Shown here in pieces: positions 1-10,903 of a DNA stretch of 64,000 nucleotides. A model generated the notes under the pieces. That model was not told where the DNA came from. It saw only the letters and a list, made by a program, of their open reading frames with translations, and ran no database searches. Positions within the stretch are counted from its first letter, which is position 1. Every line of letters starts with the position of its first letter. The position numbers were made by a program, and so were the translations under genes. The stretch lies in the NCBI GenBank assembly GCA_964058845.1, contig CAXKVR010000006.1, positions 124,001 through 188,000 on the forward strand, in the 5' to 3' direction. The stretch is from Carex sylvatica (lineage: Eukaryota; Streptophyta; Magnoliopsida; Poales; Cyperaceae).

Positions 1-570
1 TCAGAATGGGGATTGTTGGAGAATGTAGTTATTGGGCAACTAAATTTCATTACTTATATTCTTTCTGGGTACCTTTTCCTTTTGATTTTCTTTTCTCTTT
101 TGTAAATTTGAAGATTCTATTCGAAAGAGGTGGAACATAATGGCAAGACAAGAAAAGGGTGAAAGTACTTTTGCTTTTCGTAATGGAGAGACACCCATAT
201 ATTTTATTTTTTACTTCATCTTTCCTCTTTGATGATATAGAAATTCATTGCTTTACTTTATTTTGTAGTATATATATTTCATTTTGAGAGCAAAATAAGT
301 CCAATATTAGATATACTTCTAGGTTTTATTGATATCTTTTTGTGATGAATTAGTTTTGAAACACAAAAATACAATTAATATCAAATTTTGCATATAAACT
401 CGCATTATTTTAATGGTTGCAGTAAATCATTTTTATAGGATAGTGGAAATATTCAAGTGTCTTTAAATCTCACTATACATATCAAGTTGGATTTAAATTA
501 TTTTCTAAATATTCATCTCAACTATACAAGCAGAATGAGTCCAATTAATATAGACTAAATTTTGAGATCA
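1..570. repeat. Segmental duplicate of 45710-47466
   Basis: Non-coding, AT-rich block. It is closely similar to 45710-47466, which carries an extra 1.2-kb foldback insertion. Shared landmarks include GGTACC near 67, the stretch around AACATAATGG near 135, and the run ending TTTTGAGATCATATATATA near 570. No gene is seen in it. Confidence 0.8.
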
Positions 571-581
571 TATATATATAG

Positions 582-985
582 ATGTTGGCTACTCTACTTC
601 CATAAACATATGAGAGCATATTATTATAAGTAATTTTTGTATTTTTAATGTCCAAATAGTCGATCTGAAGTACTCAACATGTTCTTCATACTAGAATGTG
701 CTTGGAGACCAAATTATATATATATTTTTAATTTTTTTTACTATTTTTCTAGAATTTTTTGAAACATGATTTTTCATTTTTAAAAAAAAATATTTTTTAT
801 GACTGTTTTGAATTTTTTTGAAAAAATAGTAAAAAAATTCAAAAAAAATGTAAAATTTGGTCTCCAAACACATATTAATATGGAGAACATGTTGAACGCT
901 TCAGATCAACTATTTGGACAATAAAAACACAAAAATGACTTATAAGCATATGCTCTCATATGCTTATGGAAGTAGAGTAGCCAAC
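582..985. mobile_element. Foldback element, GTTGGCTACTCTA family
   Basis: About 400 bp built as one long inverted repeat. The left end begins GATGTTGGCTACTCTACTTC and the right end mirrors it (GAAGTAGAGTAGCCAAC). Inside are the core motifs shared by many elements in this window: TGCTTGGAGACCAAATT on the left and TTGGTCTCCAA on the right, plus CGATCTGAA. It sits in a TA repeat. A solo LTR (986-2698) landed in its right end; the remaining end and TA tail resume at 2699. There is no coding capacity, so it is non-autonomous. Confidence 0.75.
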
Positions 986-2698
986 TGATATGGTAAAAAT
1001 CAATGCTAATAATATTTATAACCCTAATTTCTACTTACTGTCGATTCACAAGCGCATGAATCTACCGCATAGTATAGATTGGGGTGTCGATACGCAGGGA
1101 TGTTGTATTAAGAGATCTAAGATGTAAACTAAAGTCTAGGTTATCGGTTCCTTTAGGTTGGTTGATTGTGTTGGGTTAGTAGATTGTTGGTTTCTCAGTT
1201 GTAATATTAGATTACAACAAAGAAGTGGTAGTAGTTTAAGTGTTCAGAAGATGGGCTTCTAGGAAATCAGACATTCTGTCATTCAAACTTGTTTAATCTA
1301 GGTTCTGGTTGTCATAACAATAGTGCACAGTTCTGTCACAATCCGCATGCTATTGCTAATACATGTCAGTTGCAAAGTTACTCAATAGCATGTGGCTCTA
1401 TCACCATCCGCACATGTTTGAATAAATCGTACAAGGTCTGGTTTCAACTCCAGTCAGAATCGCACATGGTCCGGCCAAAACCGTACACGCCCTATACTGG
1501 TATCTCTACAATCTAAGAGTTGCTAACCCTATTCTAGTGTTGATCTCTGGTATGAATCACAACACCCTAACTGAGCAAGTGCCACTCGGATACTTTGTAA
1601 GGCTCAGTTGCATTAAGATTAATGATAAGTCCTAATTATTAATATCTCACGATGTCAATAATCAAGATTATCCCACTATCGGTGATGAAATGCGACATTC
1701 GTCTGGTAAACCACTTCCCAATAGGTTCCTTGACTGTGGTTCAAATACAAGCGGTCAACTGGTCAGTATGTTCTACTTGTATCTAAGATAACTTATGTTC
1801 TTCAGATATTGGTTAACCCCAATTAGGTATGAGTGGATTAAGTACTCAACGCATACGAGGTCACTTTAAGCACACAATAAATAAGATCATAAGGCATAAA
1901 ATCTCAGTAAGAATTCAGATCATAGTGCAAAGATAATCATAAATGAACAACTAGATTAAACTCATAAGAATTCAAGATTACATGTCTTCTCCCTAGAATA
2001 GGGTTGCTTAGCCTCTCATGGTGGGTTCAACAACAAAACAAACAAAGTACATAAAAAGGGAGAGCAATAAAAAGAGATGGAGGGAGAACACCTATGCTGT
2101 CCCTTATCTCATGCACGCCGTCTTCACACCTTGTTCCTTCCTTCTCTTCTAGCTGAGACTTTGCTATTCCTCAGTGATTTTGGTTTGGCATAGCCTCCAC
2201 TAGAGTGAAACCCTAGTTCTAAGTGCTCTCAGATGTGTATTGTCTTTTGTGGTATGTCCAGAATGAGAGAGAGATCTTTCCTAGGCGTCCATTTGCTTAA
2301 ATAGGCCTTGATTGAGAAGTTAGATCTGTAACTGCTGTTCTGACAGTTTCTGTGTGCGGATGCTGGAATAGCACGCGGTTTGGCTGAGATCCGTACAGGC
2401 GGCATAACTGTCTGCGGTAGCGCTTCTGGATAGTGTGCGATTTGTCTGAGATTCGTGCGGTACCGCTTCTGAGTAGCATGCGAATGACGAAATCCGTGTG
2501 CCTGAGACTGAGATGTCAGAATTGCGTGTTTTATGCCTGTTTTTGCTCCAAAATAATTGAAAATCTGTAATTCTCTAAAACCAAGTGAAATAAGAAAAAT
2601 AAATCTGATTCTCTAAAAAATAAGTAATTGTAACTCGATAAATGACAATAATATAGGCTAAGTGATAGAAAAAATCATGACAAATTTGACCCCTATCA
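986..2698. mobile_element. Solo LTR nested in a foldback element
   Basis: The 1713-bp segment begins TGATATGG and ends CCCTATCA (TG...CA). Flanks are CCAAC (981-985) and CCAAT (2699-2703), a five-base target duplication with one mismatch. Intact relatives of the interrupted foldback end in CCAACATCTATATA, so the host sequence resumes as expected. No gag or pol reading frame is present. It contains repeated GTGCGG/CCGCAC-type motifs near 1400-1480 and 2340-2500, like the solo LTR at 22882. It is probably from a large gypsy-type retrotransposon, but the family is not certain. Confidence 0.7.
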
Positions 2699-2732
2699 CC
2701 AATCTCTATATATATAGAGAGAGAGAGAGAGA

Positions 2733-3012
2733 GATGAGGGATCTAATTACATCATTTTATGGTGGCACATTTTGACACCATATTTTTATAAATTATTTTT
2801 ACGATTTCAAAATTCAAATAGTTAATCCGAACCGTTCAACATGATGTCCATATTAAAATGTACTTGGAGACCAAATTTTACATTTTTTTGAAATTTATTC
2901 CTATTTATTTATAAATTTTTTAAATTGATTTTTTTCAATGGTTCAAAATTATCTGAAAACAACAATTTTGTACACATCTTAATAAATACTAAAAAAATTC
3001 CAAAAAATGTAA
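2733..3012. mobile_element. Truncated foldback element
   Basis: It follows a (TA)(GA) microsatellite at 2707-2733. The left arm carries the family core (GTACTTGGAGACCAAATT near 2860). The centre and a short part of the right arm (TAATAAATACTAAAAAAATT near 2982) remain, and the rest of the right arm is missing. Non-coding. Confidence 0.6.
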
Positions 3013-3095
3013 ATATAGAACCATTTGTTTGAGGGTTACTCGGAGGCATCTAATTCCAAAAAAATGTGCTTGGATATATTTATCATTATTTTTGA

Positions 3096-3235
3096 TTGAG
3101 ATAACAGGCCTACTTGGAGGCATCTAGTTCCAGTGTAGGTCATAATTAGAACCATTTCTTTGAGGGTTATAAAATAATGATAAATATAGATTAAATTATT
3201 CATAGCAACATGTCCTGTAATCAATATTAAAAGAA
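3096..3235. repeat. Upstream block shared by DUF247 copies
   Basis: It contains ACAGGCCTACTTGGAGGCAT and AATGATAAATATAGATTAAA. Close copies lie at about 44705-44868 (before the truncated DUF247) and 49755-49915 (before copy 3). At the latter two it starts next to a long poly-T followed by GATTGAGATA, so it may be the reversed 3' tail of a retroposon that was duplicated with the genes. Confidence 0.6.
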
Positions 3236-3255
3236 GTAGACGTACTAATGATCAA

Positions 3256-3263
3256 TATAAATA
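3256..3263 (+). promoter_or_regulatory. TATA box of DUF247 copy 1
   Basis: TATAAATA lies 79 bp before the ATG, inside the conserved string AATGATCAATATAAATAC. The same box stands at 29122-29129 (copy 2) and 51099-51106 (copy 3) at similar distances. The truncated copy has AATGATCAATATATGCAAAT instead, so it has lost the box. Confidence 0.6.
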
Positions 3264-3334
3264 CAAATGATAATTAAAGGTCGTTTTGTTCAAGTTCAAT
3301 CAAAACTGATCTTCCATTCACCAAAAAAATATTA

Positions 3335-4792
3335 ATGGAAGAAATCCAGATAGTTGTAGATCTTGAAACCTCTCCTCTGTCAGAAGTAGAAGCCTCTCTG
3401 CAACGTGAACTCGACACATGGGCCAATACGGACGAGGCGAAGAACTTCACAATCTTTCGCACACCACATAACATTTCAAAAAGCAAGAAAAATTTATTCA
3501 AGCCCTCTGCCGTCTCCATCGGCCCATTCCACCATGGTCAAAAGCACCTCCGAGCCTTGGAGGAACAAAAAAGGCGGTTCTTGCAGGATTTCCTGTCCCG
3601 TGGGGACGGCATAAGGTTGGATCTCTGTATATCAGAGATGGAGTTGCTTGAAATGAAAACACGGAAGTGCTATAATGAGACATTTGATGATCTTGACAGC
3701 AACACATTTGTCAAGATGATGCTGCTTGACGGATGTTTTGTGCTCGAGTACTTTTTAAAAATTTTAGAAAACAATTCCATGTCTTTAAAAATTTTAGAAA
3801 ACAATTCCATGTCTTTTGATGAGATGGGCTGGAATTCTTTTTTCATACCGCATGAGTTGCTACTTCTAGAGAACCAAATTCCCTTCTTTATAATTGATAA
3901 GCTGTACGATATTGGTAATTTAAATAAAGAACTAGATAGAATGGTTTTTATTAAATTAATTGCTTATATTCTTTTGTCCCGAATTCAAACCCTAGACTCC
4001 CTAGACTCCGTAATCTCCAAAATTCCAGACCCTCCAGCTGAAATTCATCATCTGGTCCATCTGTGTTACCACTCTTTAGTGCCTATTCCAGAAAAAGCAG
4101 TTGTATTGAGTTCCAAATCATTTGATCTTACCAGAATGTTCGGCACCAATAGAATCAAAGGTTTGTTCACAAGAAGATTTCCTTGTTCGAATTCACAGAT
4201 GGTGATCCCTTCTGCCAGGAAGATATCCTCGATGGTGATCCCTTCTGCCACTGAGCTCAAACAAAAGGGCATGAAATTCGCACTAAAGAGCAACCCGAAA
4301 CATATGCTCGACATATCATTTGAATATGGTGTCTTGAAAATCCCTAGACTAGAAATCAACGAAGACACTATGCCTATTTTCGCAAACTTTATGGCATTTG
4401 AACATTCCAAATATGGCAAAGAGCAGTCACCCTTTACAAGGTTTGTAGCAATTTTGGATAATCTAGTGAACACACCATATGATGTGACAATATTACAAGA
4501 GTGCAGAATCATTGAGAACTGGCTAGGCAGTGAAGTGGAGTTGGCTGATTTCCTCAACCAGGTCACCGAAGGTGGTTCTTGGGGGAGAGATCACTATTTG
4601 ACGGAATTATACATGGCAGTGAACAGATACAGTGAATCAAGCTGGCACAGGCATCAAGCAAAATTGATGCGTGATTACTTCAGTAGTCCGTGGTCAATAA
4701 TTTCTCTCATCGCTGCTTTCATACTTCTAGCTCTAACATGTATACAATCTTTCTATGCAGTTTATGCCTACAAATACCCCCCGAGTTCATGA
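3335..4792 (+). CDS. DUF247 (UPF0481) membrane protein, copy 1
   Basis: Single-exon 485-residue protein of the plant DUF247 family. Function is unknown for most members; in grasses DUF247 genes at the S and Z loci are linked to self-incompatibility, which cannot be assumed here. Visible hallmarks are SIGPFHHG (61-68), MLLDGCFVLEYF (129-140), LLLENQIPFFIID (176-188), IIENWLG and a C-terminal hydrophobic segment around 455-479 that predicts one membrane anchor. The ATG follows the conserved leader CACCAAAAAAATATTA, shared with copies 2 and 3. Two small tandem duplications are visible: a ten-residue unit LKILENNSMS repeated at 141-160, and a repeated MVIPSA segment near 288-305. Copies 2 and 3 read DTLWANT or DKLWANT where this copy reads DTWANT, a one-codon loss. 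The frame is open throughout, so it is probably functional. Confidence 0.9.
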   Translation: MEEIQIVVDLETSPLSEVEASLQRELDTWANTDEAKNFTIFRTPHNISKSKKNLFKPSAVSIGPFHHGQKHLRALEEQKRRFLQDFLSRGDGIRLDLCISEMELLEMKTRKCYNETFDDLDSNTFVKMMLLDGCFVLEYFLKILENNSMSLKILENNSMSFDEMGWNSFFIPHELLLLENQIPFFIIDKLYDIGNLNKELDRMVFIKLIAYILLSRIQTLDSLDSVISKIPDPPAEIHHLVHLCYHSLVPIPEKAVVLSSKSFDLTRMFGTNRIKGLFTRRFPCSNSQMVIPSARKISSMVIPSATELKQKGMKFALKSNPKHMLDISFEYGVLKIPRLEINEDTMPIFANFMAFEHSKYGKEQSPFTRFVAILDNLVNTPYDVTILQECRIIENWLGSEVELADFLNQVTEGGSWGRDHYLTELYMAVNRYSESSWHRHQAKLMRDYFSSPWSIISLIAAFILLALTCIQSFYAVYAYKYPPSS

Positions 4793-5065
4793 TGCTTAAA
4801 TTGAACAAGTAGCGTTACCATGTATGTTAGGAAGGAGTTATTTTTTTATCTTTTTTTTTCTTCTTTGTTTGTCAATTGTCATTCCTTTTAGTGTTCTATC
4901 TTGTCTGTTTTTTTTTTTTTTTTTTTTCTTATGATTTCCGACGAAGTTTTATTCAACAGCACCTTGTTACTCTGCACTATATATATTTGAATTCCTTTAC
5001 TTTGTGTCCTTTATTATTCAATTTTTAAGGTTAATTATTTTCAGCACCGGTTACAGGCATGTATT
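4793..5065. other. 3' flank of DUF247 copy 1
   Basis: It aligns with the flanks of copies 2 and 3 up to about 5065 (GGCACCGG..ACAGG..CATGTATTG) and then diverges. At 4826-4830 the single GTTAG is the empty site for the LTR-like insertion found in copies 2 and 3. Confidence 0.7.
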
Positions 5066-6572
5066 GCTTTTTTTAGATTGCGATCAGAAAATCTTTACTA
5101 TGTATAAAAGAGAAACAGTAAGTTGCAAAGCAGCAAATAGTCCGCAGCTCTCTGAAAACAAGTCTAACAGAATTACCTAAAACATTCGGGCATACAGTTT
5201 TGTAATGCTTTTATTATCTCAAAATTAGGTTTAACTGAATTTCCAAATTAACTCTGGTGTCACAGGGCCACCTAACGAAAGCTTGTACTTCTCAATTTTT
5301 TTTTCCTCGCATTCTAAGGCCCTTCTCCTGCATACCCTTTATGCAGCATATGAAAATTGAAAGAGAGACAAAGAAAGATGTGATAGACACAGAAAATTGA
5401 ACTTTTGAAAATTTTGAAAAAAAAAATTAATTCTAGGGTCACCCATAATGAAAAACCACATAGGTGCATGCCTAATTAATTTGCGCATGTATGATCTTGT
5501 ACAATGACTACACAGGATTAAGCATTTCAATAAAAAGCAGATGATTGATATATCTAAAATTGTATTGTACCAGTACAACAGTGTTGATAAAGTCTTACTA
5601 CTCGAGTCTAATAGGTTGAACAAAACAGGGCACTTTCCGATAGTGCGCACCATGGTTACAGCAACCCAATTTTATTTTTTTGGTGATCATATCTTTAGGC
5701 TCTTATAATACATATCTTGGTGATTTTATTTATATATTTCACTGCACGAGTGATATATGTAAATCAGGGCCAATTTTACACAAGCACTGCATTCTGGAAA
5801 ATAAATCAAGATGTTGCAATATCATCTCTTAAAGTTGTTAATTCAGAATATCAAGTTATAACTCGTCCTAATGTGAATCAAAATGAACTATGCACCAAAA
5901 TTATGCTGGTTGAAAAAATAAAACTCAAATTTGACTCAACTGGAACAATATATATCCCAACTTGTCACCGCAAAATGGATAATAATTAAGAGTAATTTGG
6001 ACAAATTCCTGCAATAGCATGTCCCGTATATGAATGGAAATCCCATACCCAAACAAAAGAAAGAAAACCCAGAAAATGGTGAAGAAAGATGATGACGCCT
6101 GAGTTTCACCATTTATTCAAAATGGTTAGAATGAGGCAATATAAACCAGTTGTCATGAAAAATTCAGAAATTCAATTTTAGTCTCTGAACATTAAACAAC
6201 ACTTTTTGATAAATTTCAAGTTTTAACATAGTTGACACAGAAAAAGAGAGAGGTTGCTTGGGAAGTATGCCCATTTTAGACGAGTTCTATTGACTTAGGC
6301 AGCTATATTAGGCCTATTAGCCCAATAACAACCCAGTCCAAAGTTCTCTTTAATTAACGCACGGAGCGGCGTTGGACGGTTATAAAAATTAAAAATATTC
6401 TAAGATAAGGACAATGCAGTGTGCCAATTAACCTAATAGTGAATAATTATAATTATCCGATTCATATTATGTAAAGAGGAGGGATTCAATTACACTATTT
6501 TTTGTGACAACGAATTACACTCTTTATTTTTATAGTTTTAAAATTCTAAAAAGTCGATCTAAACCGTTCATA
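5066..6572. other. Non-coding stretch, nothing recognised
   Basis: AT-rich DNA without a recognisable gene. A 90-codon open frame at 5717-5989 (+) has no motif I recognise and no family support, so I do not call it a gene. About 6480-6570 resembles the left arm of the window's foldback family (AAAAAGTCGATCTAAACCGT) and is cut off by the hAT-like element. Confidence 0.5.
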
Positions 6573-7225
6573 GGGGTGTAAACGGAGCGGATAATGCTAA
6601 TACCATATCCGTATCCGTTTTTCAATGAGCGGATACGGATACGGATACGGATACGGATAGTAAATGGATATCAAAATTTAAAACCATATCCATCTTAAAC
6701 GGATACAGATACGGAGCGGATAATCAACGGATACGGATATGGATCGGATAATTGTCGAATAATTAAGTTATGCACTGTAAGATACAAAAAAGTGACTTGT
6801 TGTTGTCTTGAAATAATGACTAAAATCAATTTAGCAGAGACTAAAAGCATACTACATTCACGGACTAAAGTCTTGAATGGAAAAGAATAGATAATGAAGA
6901 AATGGAGGTAAAAAGGAAATGAAATTGGGTTATTGTAGCACTATCATCAGCAAAAAAGAGATTAAATTAAAAACCATATTTTATTATCATTTATACCACA
7001 ACTAAGACTGAAATGAATATGGAATAATATATAACAACTTCTATCCGGAGCAATAAAATTAAAGTTGGTTGGGAGTAATTTCGGATCCGGATAATTGCAG
7101 ATACAGATACGTATATTCACATTCATGAAATTATCCGTATCCGTATCCGCAATTATCCATATCTGTTTAATCTGGATACAGATAATCTCCGGATACGGAG
7201 CGAATTATCCGTATCCGTTTACACC
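6573..7225. mobile_element. hAT-like non-autonomous element with ATCCGTATCCG repeats
   Basis: The left end is GGGGTGTAAACGG and the right end CCGTTTACACCG, forming short inverted termini. Subterminal regions are packed with GGATACGGATAC on the left and ATCCGTATCCG on the right. The GGGTGTAAACGG terminus with such repeats is typical of plant hAT elements. No clear 8-bp target duplication was found, and no transposase frame is present. Confidence 0.6.
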
Positions 7226-7476
7226 GTTGTAGATCTCCGGTCGATTCTTCCTCTTCCTTACCGAACAGATACATGTTCGCGCTCTTTGTTGGCACATCTC
7301 TCTCCTTCTGACGCATAGATTTTGTGCGATTTGCACAATTCCTACCATTTTTCTCTTTCTTCACTCAAACCTGGGACTAGGGTTCGTACCCTTGTACCGT
7401 TGCTGCTGCAATAGGTGCCCTCTCGGCCTCTTATTATTTGGATGCGATTCAAATATTTTTTTACAAGTGGAAGTCC

Positions 7477-7886
7477 ATGGATGCCAAGGATTGTGAATCG
7501 TATACTGATGTTTGCAATGCAAGGTGATTACAATTGTGCTTGAAGATAATTTTTTTTGTTTATTAAAAAATTATATCCTTGCTTCTTAGTCTATCTTAAT
7601 TAGAATTTTGTTAAGTTAGATTTTAATGGATGCTTGCCTAGAAAGTAATACTGACAATCAGCAAGATTTTTGTTTTTTTAAAAAGTGACCAAATTTCTAT
7701 TAGATATTTTTTACAAGTTTTTTGTTTTTTTAATTCTAACAGTAAAATTATGATATGAAGGTTTTAAGAGAAAACTTTGATGATTCCATTTTCCTTGGGA
7801 ACCGAATACAAGTTACATATGCATCTCATTCTGAGATGCTTTTTGACATAAAAGAGAAAAATCGAAAGTCAAGAGGCGTGAAGTAT
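7477..7886 (+). pseudogene. RBM48-like exon fragments (captured)
   Basis: Two pieces resemble an RNA-recognition protein of the RBM48 type. At 7477-7525 the frame reads MDAKDCESYTDVCNAR. At about 7758-7886 it reads DDSIFLGNRIQVTYASHSEM followed by DIKEKNRKSRGV, matching the FLGNR-core segment of that family. The KRKL-DD junction just upstream is broken by one extra T (near 7770). The frame stops just after VKY. They sit on the same strand as the next two fragments, inside the presumed Helitron. The family call is from remembered motifs. Confidence 0.55.
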
Positions 7887-7921
7887 TAGGCCCTTCAGAT
7901 TTCCAGTTTTAGTGAATTACC

Positions 7922-8019
7922 ATCAAGATTGCCAAGGAGTCTGGTGCAGTCTTTATCAATGTCAAGATTTCCAATCTGATGAGCAAGTGGTTTGGTGATG
8001 CTCAAAAACTCGGATAATG
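7922..8019 (+). pseudogene. AAA-ATPase fragment (ATAD1/MSP1-like)
   Basis: The frame reads IKIAKESGAVFINVKISNLM then SKWFGDAQKL. This is the conserved segment between the Walker A and Walker B motifs of plant ATAD1/MSP1-type AAA ATPases. Only one exon-sized piece is present, directly after the RBM48-like piece with about 35 bases between them, so it is a captured fragment and not a gene. Confidence 0.65.
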
Positions 8020-8606
8020 CTTCTTGATTTTATATTTTAAGATTTGTTTGGAATTATATTTGACTTATTTTATGTTGAACTCTTTATCGTGTAATTGACC
8101 CTGCTGAATTGAATGAGACTTATGATATAAAGTTCCAGTGTGATCCCCTTTTGCCTTAAGTGTCCTCTTCTCAATTCAAAAGTTCCTCGTGAGTTGTGCA
8201 AACAAATTACAATTCGACCCATATATAATATAACATTTGCCATCTAATTGATATAGCAATCAATCAAGTTAAACCGGTACTAAATTTCAGAAAGTCATAT
8301 ATGTAGTCTAAAGCTGATAAAAATTACTTTGACTATGACAGTATCACAGAACCTTACTGGTTTGATCATAATCATGACTTGTAATTTCTGGACTGATATT
8401 AAGAAATTGGTTTGGACTTAATTTGTGAAATTTTTGATAATTGCAATATAATAACTGGATTATACATTAGGCAAAACTTGGATTCCACAATTGGAGCCTC
8501 CGAAGATATTTTTGTTAACATTATATTGGAAAAAATTGGTTAGACAATTCAAGAGTTACATTATATTTTTTTTCATTTTATCTTTTCCTACATATTGGTG
8601 CAACAG

Positions 8607-8690
8607 GGAAGCTTTCAAAAGATGTTGTCTTAGTTGAAATTGGTGGCAGTATTCTTGGTCCCCTTTTTGTGCATATTGCACTTCAAACTG
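8607..8690 (+). pseudogene. Glucose-6-phosphate isomerase exon fragment
   Basis: The frame reads [20 protein letters not shown] then FVHIALQT, matching the sugar-phosphate-binding IGGS-LGP segment of plant cytosolic glucose-6-phosphate isomerase. It is preceded by an intact acceptor (TGCAACAG) and followed by an intact donor (GTAAGA), so the copy came from genomic DNA and not from mRNA. Confidence 0.65.
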
Positions 8691-10454
8691 GTAAGAAAAT
8701 AAAACCAATTTTTTTTCCTCATAAATAAGTACTCAATATCTAATTGTGCAATTTAGGTATTAATTGAGGTTTTAGTTTGGAATAATTTTTCAAGTTATGA
8801 TTTGACAATAGTTCATAGTATCGTCAGTTAGCATAGGAGTATTGTCAGATAATTATCATTGTAATTTCAAAACTGTTTTGGCCACACTAAAATACATTTC
8901 AACTTTGTATCCTCTTTATCCTCAAATTTTTCCCTTAACAAGTTAACAGATATTTTGGTTGAGTTAGGTTTTGATGGGCAAGATTGTATTGTGATGGTGA
9001 TAATTTATGTGATAGTTTTTGTATATTTTGGAAAATAAAATTGTAGACCACATATTTTGGGAATAATGATTGCCAATGTAATTTTTTGTTTTGTTTTTCA
9101 TTGTCTGAACAACATCAAGTTGTAAATTTGAATAAAGCATAAATTAATATATTCTAAATAAATTTCCAAATCTGACCTACACGCATGCAACATGAATATT
9201 TTAGTGATATCAGTGAAGAGAAGTTATATATTATTTGATTTACTCTTCCATGAATATTTAGTGATATGTTATTTGCAATTTTAAAAGGGGCGTATTGAAT
9301 ATAGTGTATTTGGAATTTACTATTTCTTAATCATTGAGAACCTTTTTTTCTCCTTATTAGTTACTTATGATAATTTACTATTTTAGTGAATGTACTATAT
9401 TCATTGTAATTGAGGTTAATTAGGTTACAAAGGGGCTGAAAATTAGTGATTTTATTTTAATATTCTGAGATGTAAATAGATGATTGTGAAAAAATATTCT
9501 TTATTAATGAAAATGTTAGTAGGCCGAGCTTATCGACCTTTTAAAAAAAATACTACTTAAATATCAACAAATAAAATGAATTAGTTAAAAACTTCTGAGG
9601 GGTTGGCCTTCATGGAGCTTCTTGCGAATATAGTATAGTTGTGTAATTTGTTTTTCTTTATCTACATTTTATCTTTTGGTCAAAATTTTAATTGGAATGA
9701 AATATTTGATTACTATTGTACATTAATTAGAAACTGTTTGATTATAAGCTCTCTATACTTTTGGCCTGAAGATAGGAGGGATGATTTTTCATTTCTTAAG
9801 AGAGAGTAAAATAGGTAATTTATAAATTTGAAATAAGTTTAATAAAAAAAAAATCAATAAGTTGGGAAAATTTCTAAGTTTCTAGAATTTACAAGGCTAA
9901 ATATGATATTTTGAATTTTTGAGGGAAATATGTAATTTTGAGGTTTTTGAAGGGTATACATGAACTTCCCCTTATAAAAAATATTCGTATTAGTTAAACA
10001 AATTAATATAAATAAAAAAATTCTTTTAATATTCTATTCAATCTTATAATATGTTTTCGTTGCAACGCACGGGCACAATACTAAAATCTTGAAAAATCTT
10101 AAGCATACAGAACAGGTTTAGACCTACATTTTCATAAAAAGAACAAATTTTTTGGTTCATTCAATTATCCTCGAAATATTTTTTGAATATTGGTTGTCAG
10201 AACAGTTAACAACAGCTAAAAATGAATTACCATTAACAATCTTGTAATGTTAATAGATAGCATAATTAGATTTGGTTTGCACTTAATTTTTGAAGAAATT
10301 TCTCTCTGTAGTAGTACTGTTGATTTATTAAAGTCTGTAACTTTGTAAAAATTCAAAATAATGTAAAATCTCTTCAAAGATCATGTCCTTCAATTTTTAA
10401 ATAATTATTGTTTTTATTGGAATGCTTCTTTTTAATTATAAATATGTGTTTTTT
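8691..10454. other. AT-rich body of the presumed Helitron
   Basis: There is no gene. The sequence is AT-rich with no long frame. At 10051-10082 a remnant reading CGTTGCAACGCACGGGCACA then ATACTAAA resembles an older Helitron 3' end, suggesting nested or tandem Helitron ends. Confidence 0.4.
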
Positions 10455-10497
10455 CTCTTATAATATGTCCCGTTGCATCGCACAGGTACGATACTAG
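10455..10497 (+). mobile_element. Helitron-like 3' terminus
   Basis: It contains TGTCCCGTTGCATCGCACAG then GTACGATACTAG and is followed by T, as expected for CTRR-T Helitron ends. The sequence right after it (TAACAATAAACATAAAT) is continuous in the DUF247 copy 2 flank, where AT at 31392/31393 is the empty site (CATCTAA/TAACAATAAAC). The 5' terminus was not found; the sequence between 5066 and 7470 may contain it. No Rep/helicase gene is present, so it is non-autonomous. Confidence 0.6.
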
Positions 10498-10674
10498 TAA
10501 CAATAAACATAAATACACCAGATTTTCCTTGACAGCAACGGTAATGTAATTTAACATCTATCAAGAAGAAAAAAAAGGAGAAACTCTAGCCATTGCTGTT
10601 CTCTTCTTTCTCTGCCTCTTTCGCCATTTCATTTCTCTCACTCTTTTTAATTTCTTCCGTTGGATCAGTGATAT
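10498..10674. repeat. DUF247 downstream block, copy 1
   Basis: It matches 31393-31570 and 56490-56660 (AACAATAAACATAAAT, GTAATGTAATTTAAC, AGGAGAAACTCT). This shows that DUF247 copy 1 was once followed by the same flank as copies 2 and 3, now pushed away by insertions. Non-coding. Confidence 0.75.
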
Positions 10675-10847
10675 TCAAAATGGCTTAATAAATAGTAAAA
10701 AAATTTCAAAAAATGTAAAATTTGGTCTCCAAGCACATTTTAATTTGGAGATCACATCTAACGGTTTGGATTGATCATTTGAACTTTAAAAATAAAAAAA
10801 AACTTGGTTGTAAGGAAGGCATGGTGCAAACGTTTTGATATTAGCCA

Positions 10848-10860
<13 letters not shown>
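10675..10860. mobile_element. Right half of a foldback element
   Basis: It contains GGCTTAATAAATAGTAAAAA and TTTGGTCTCCAAGCACAT, the right-arm core of the window's foldback group, and ends in a (CT)n(TA)n microsatellite. The left arm is absent. The TA repeat at its end is the target of the CACTA element. Confidence 0.6.
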
Positions 10861-10880
<20 letters not shown>

Positions 10881-10903
10881 CACTAGTGGAAAATAACGAA
10901 TCA

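Noticed and set aside
4066..4566. 166-codon minus-strand frame inside DUF247 copy 1
   Set aside because: Antisense of a well-supported DUF247 gene; similar shadows occur in copies 2 and 3.
5717..5989. 90-codon open frame as a gene
   Set aside because: No recognisable motif, no promoter or splice context, AT-rich surroundings; random frames of this length are common here.
6573..7225. Helitron 5' end at the hAT-like element
   Set aside because: The GGGTGTAAACGG inverted termini fit a hAT element and no TC start followed by a Helitron consensus was found.
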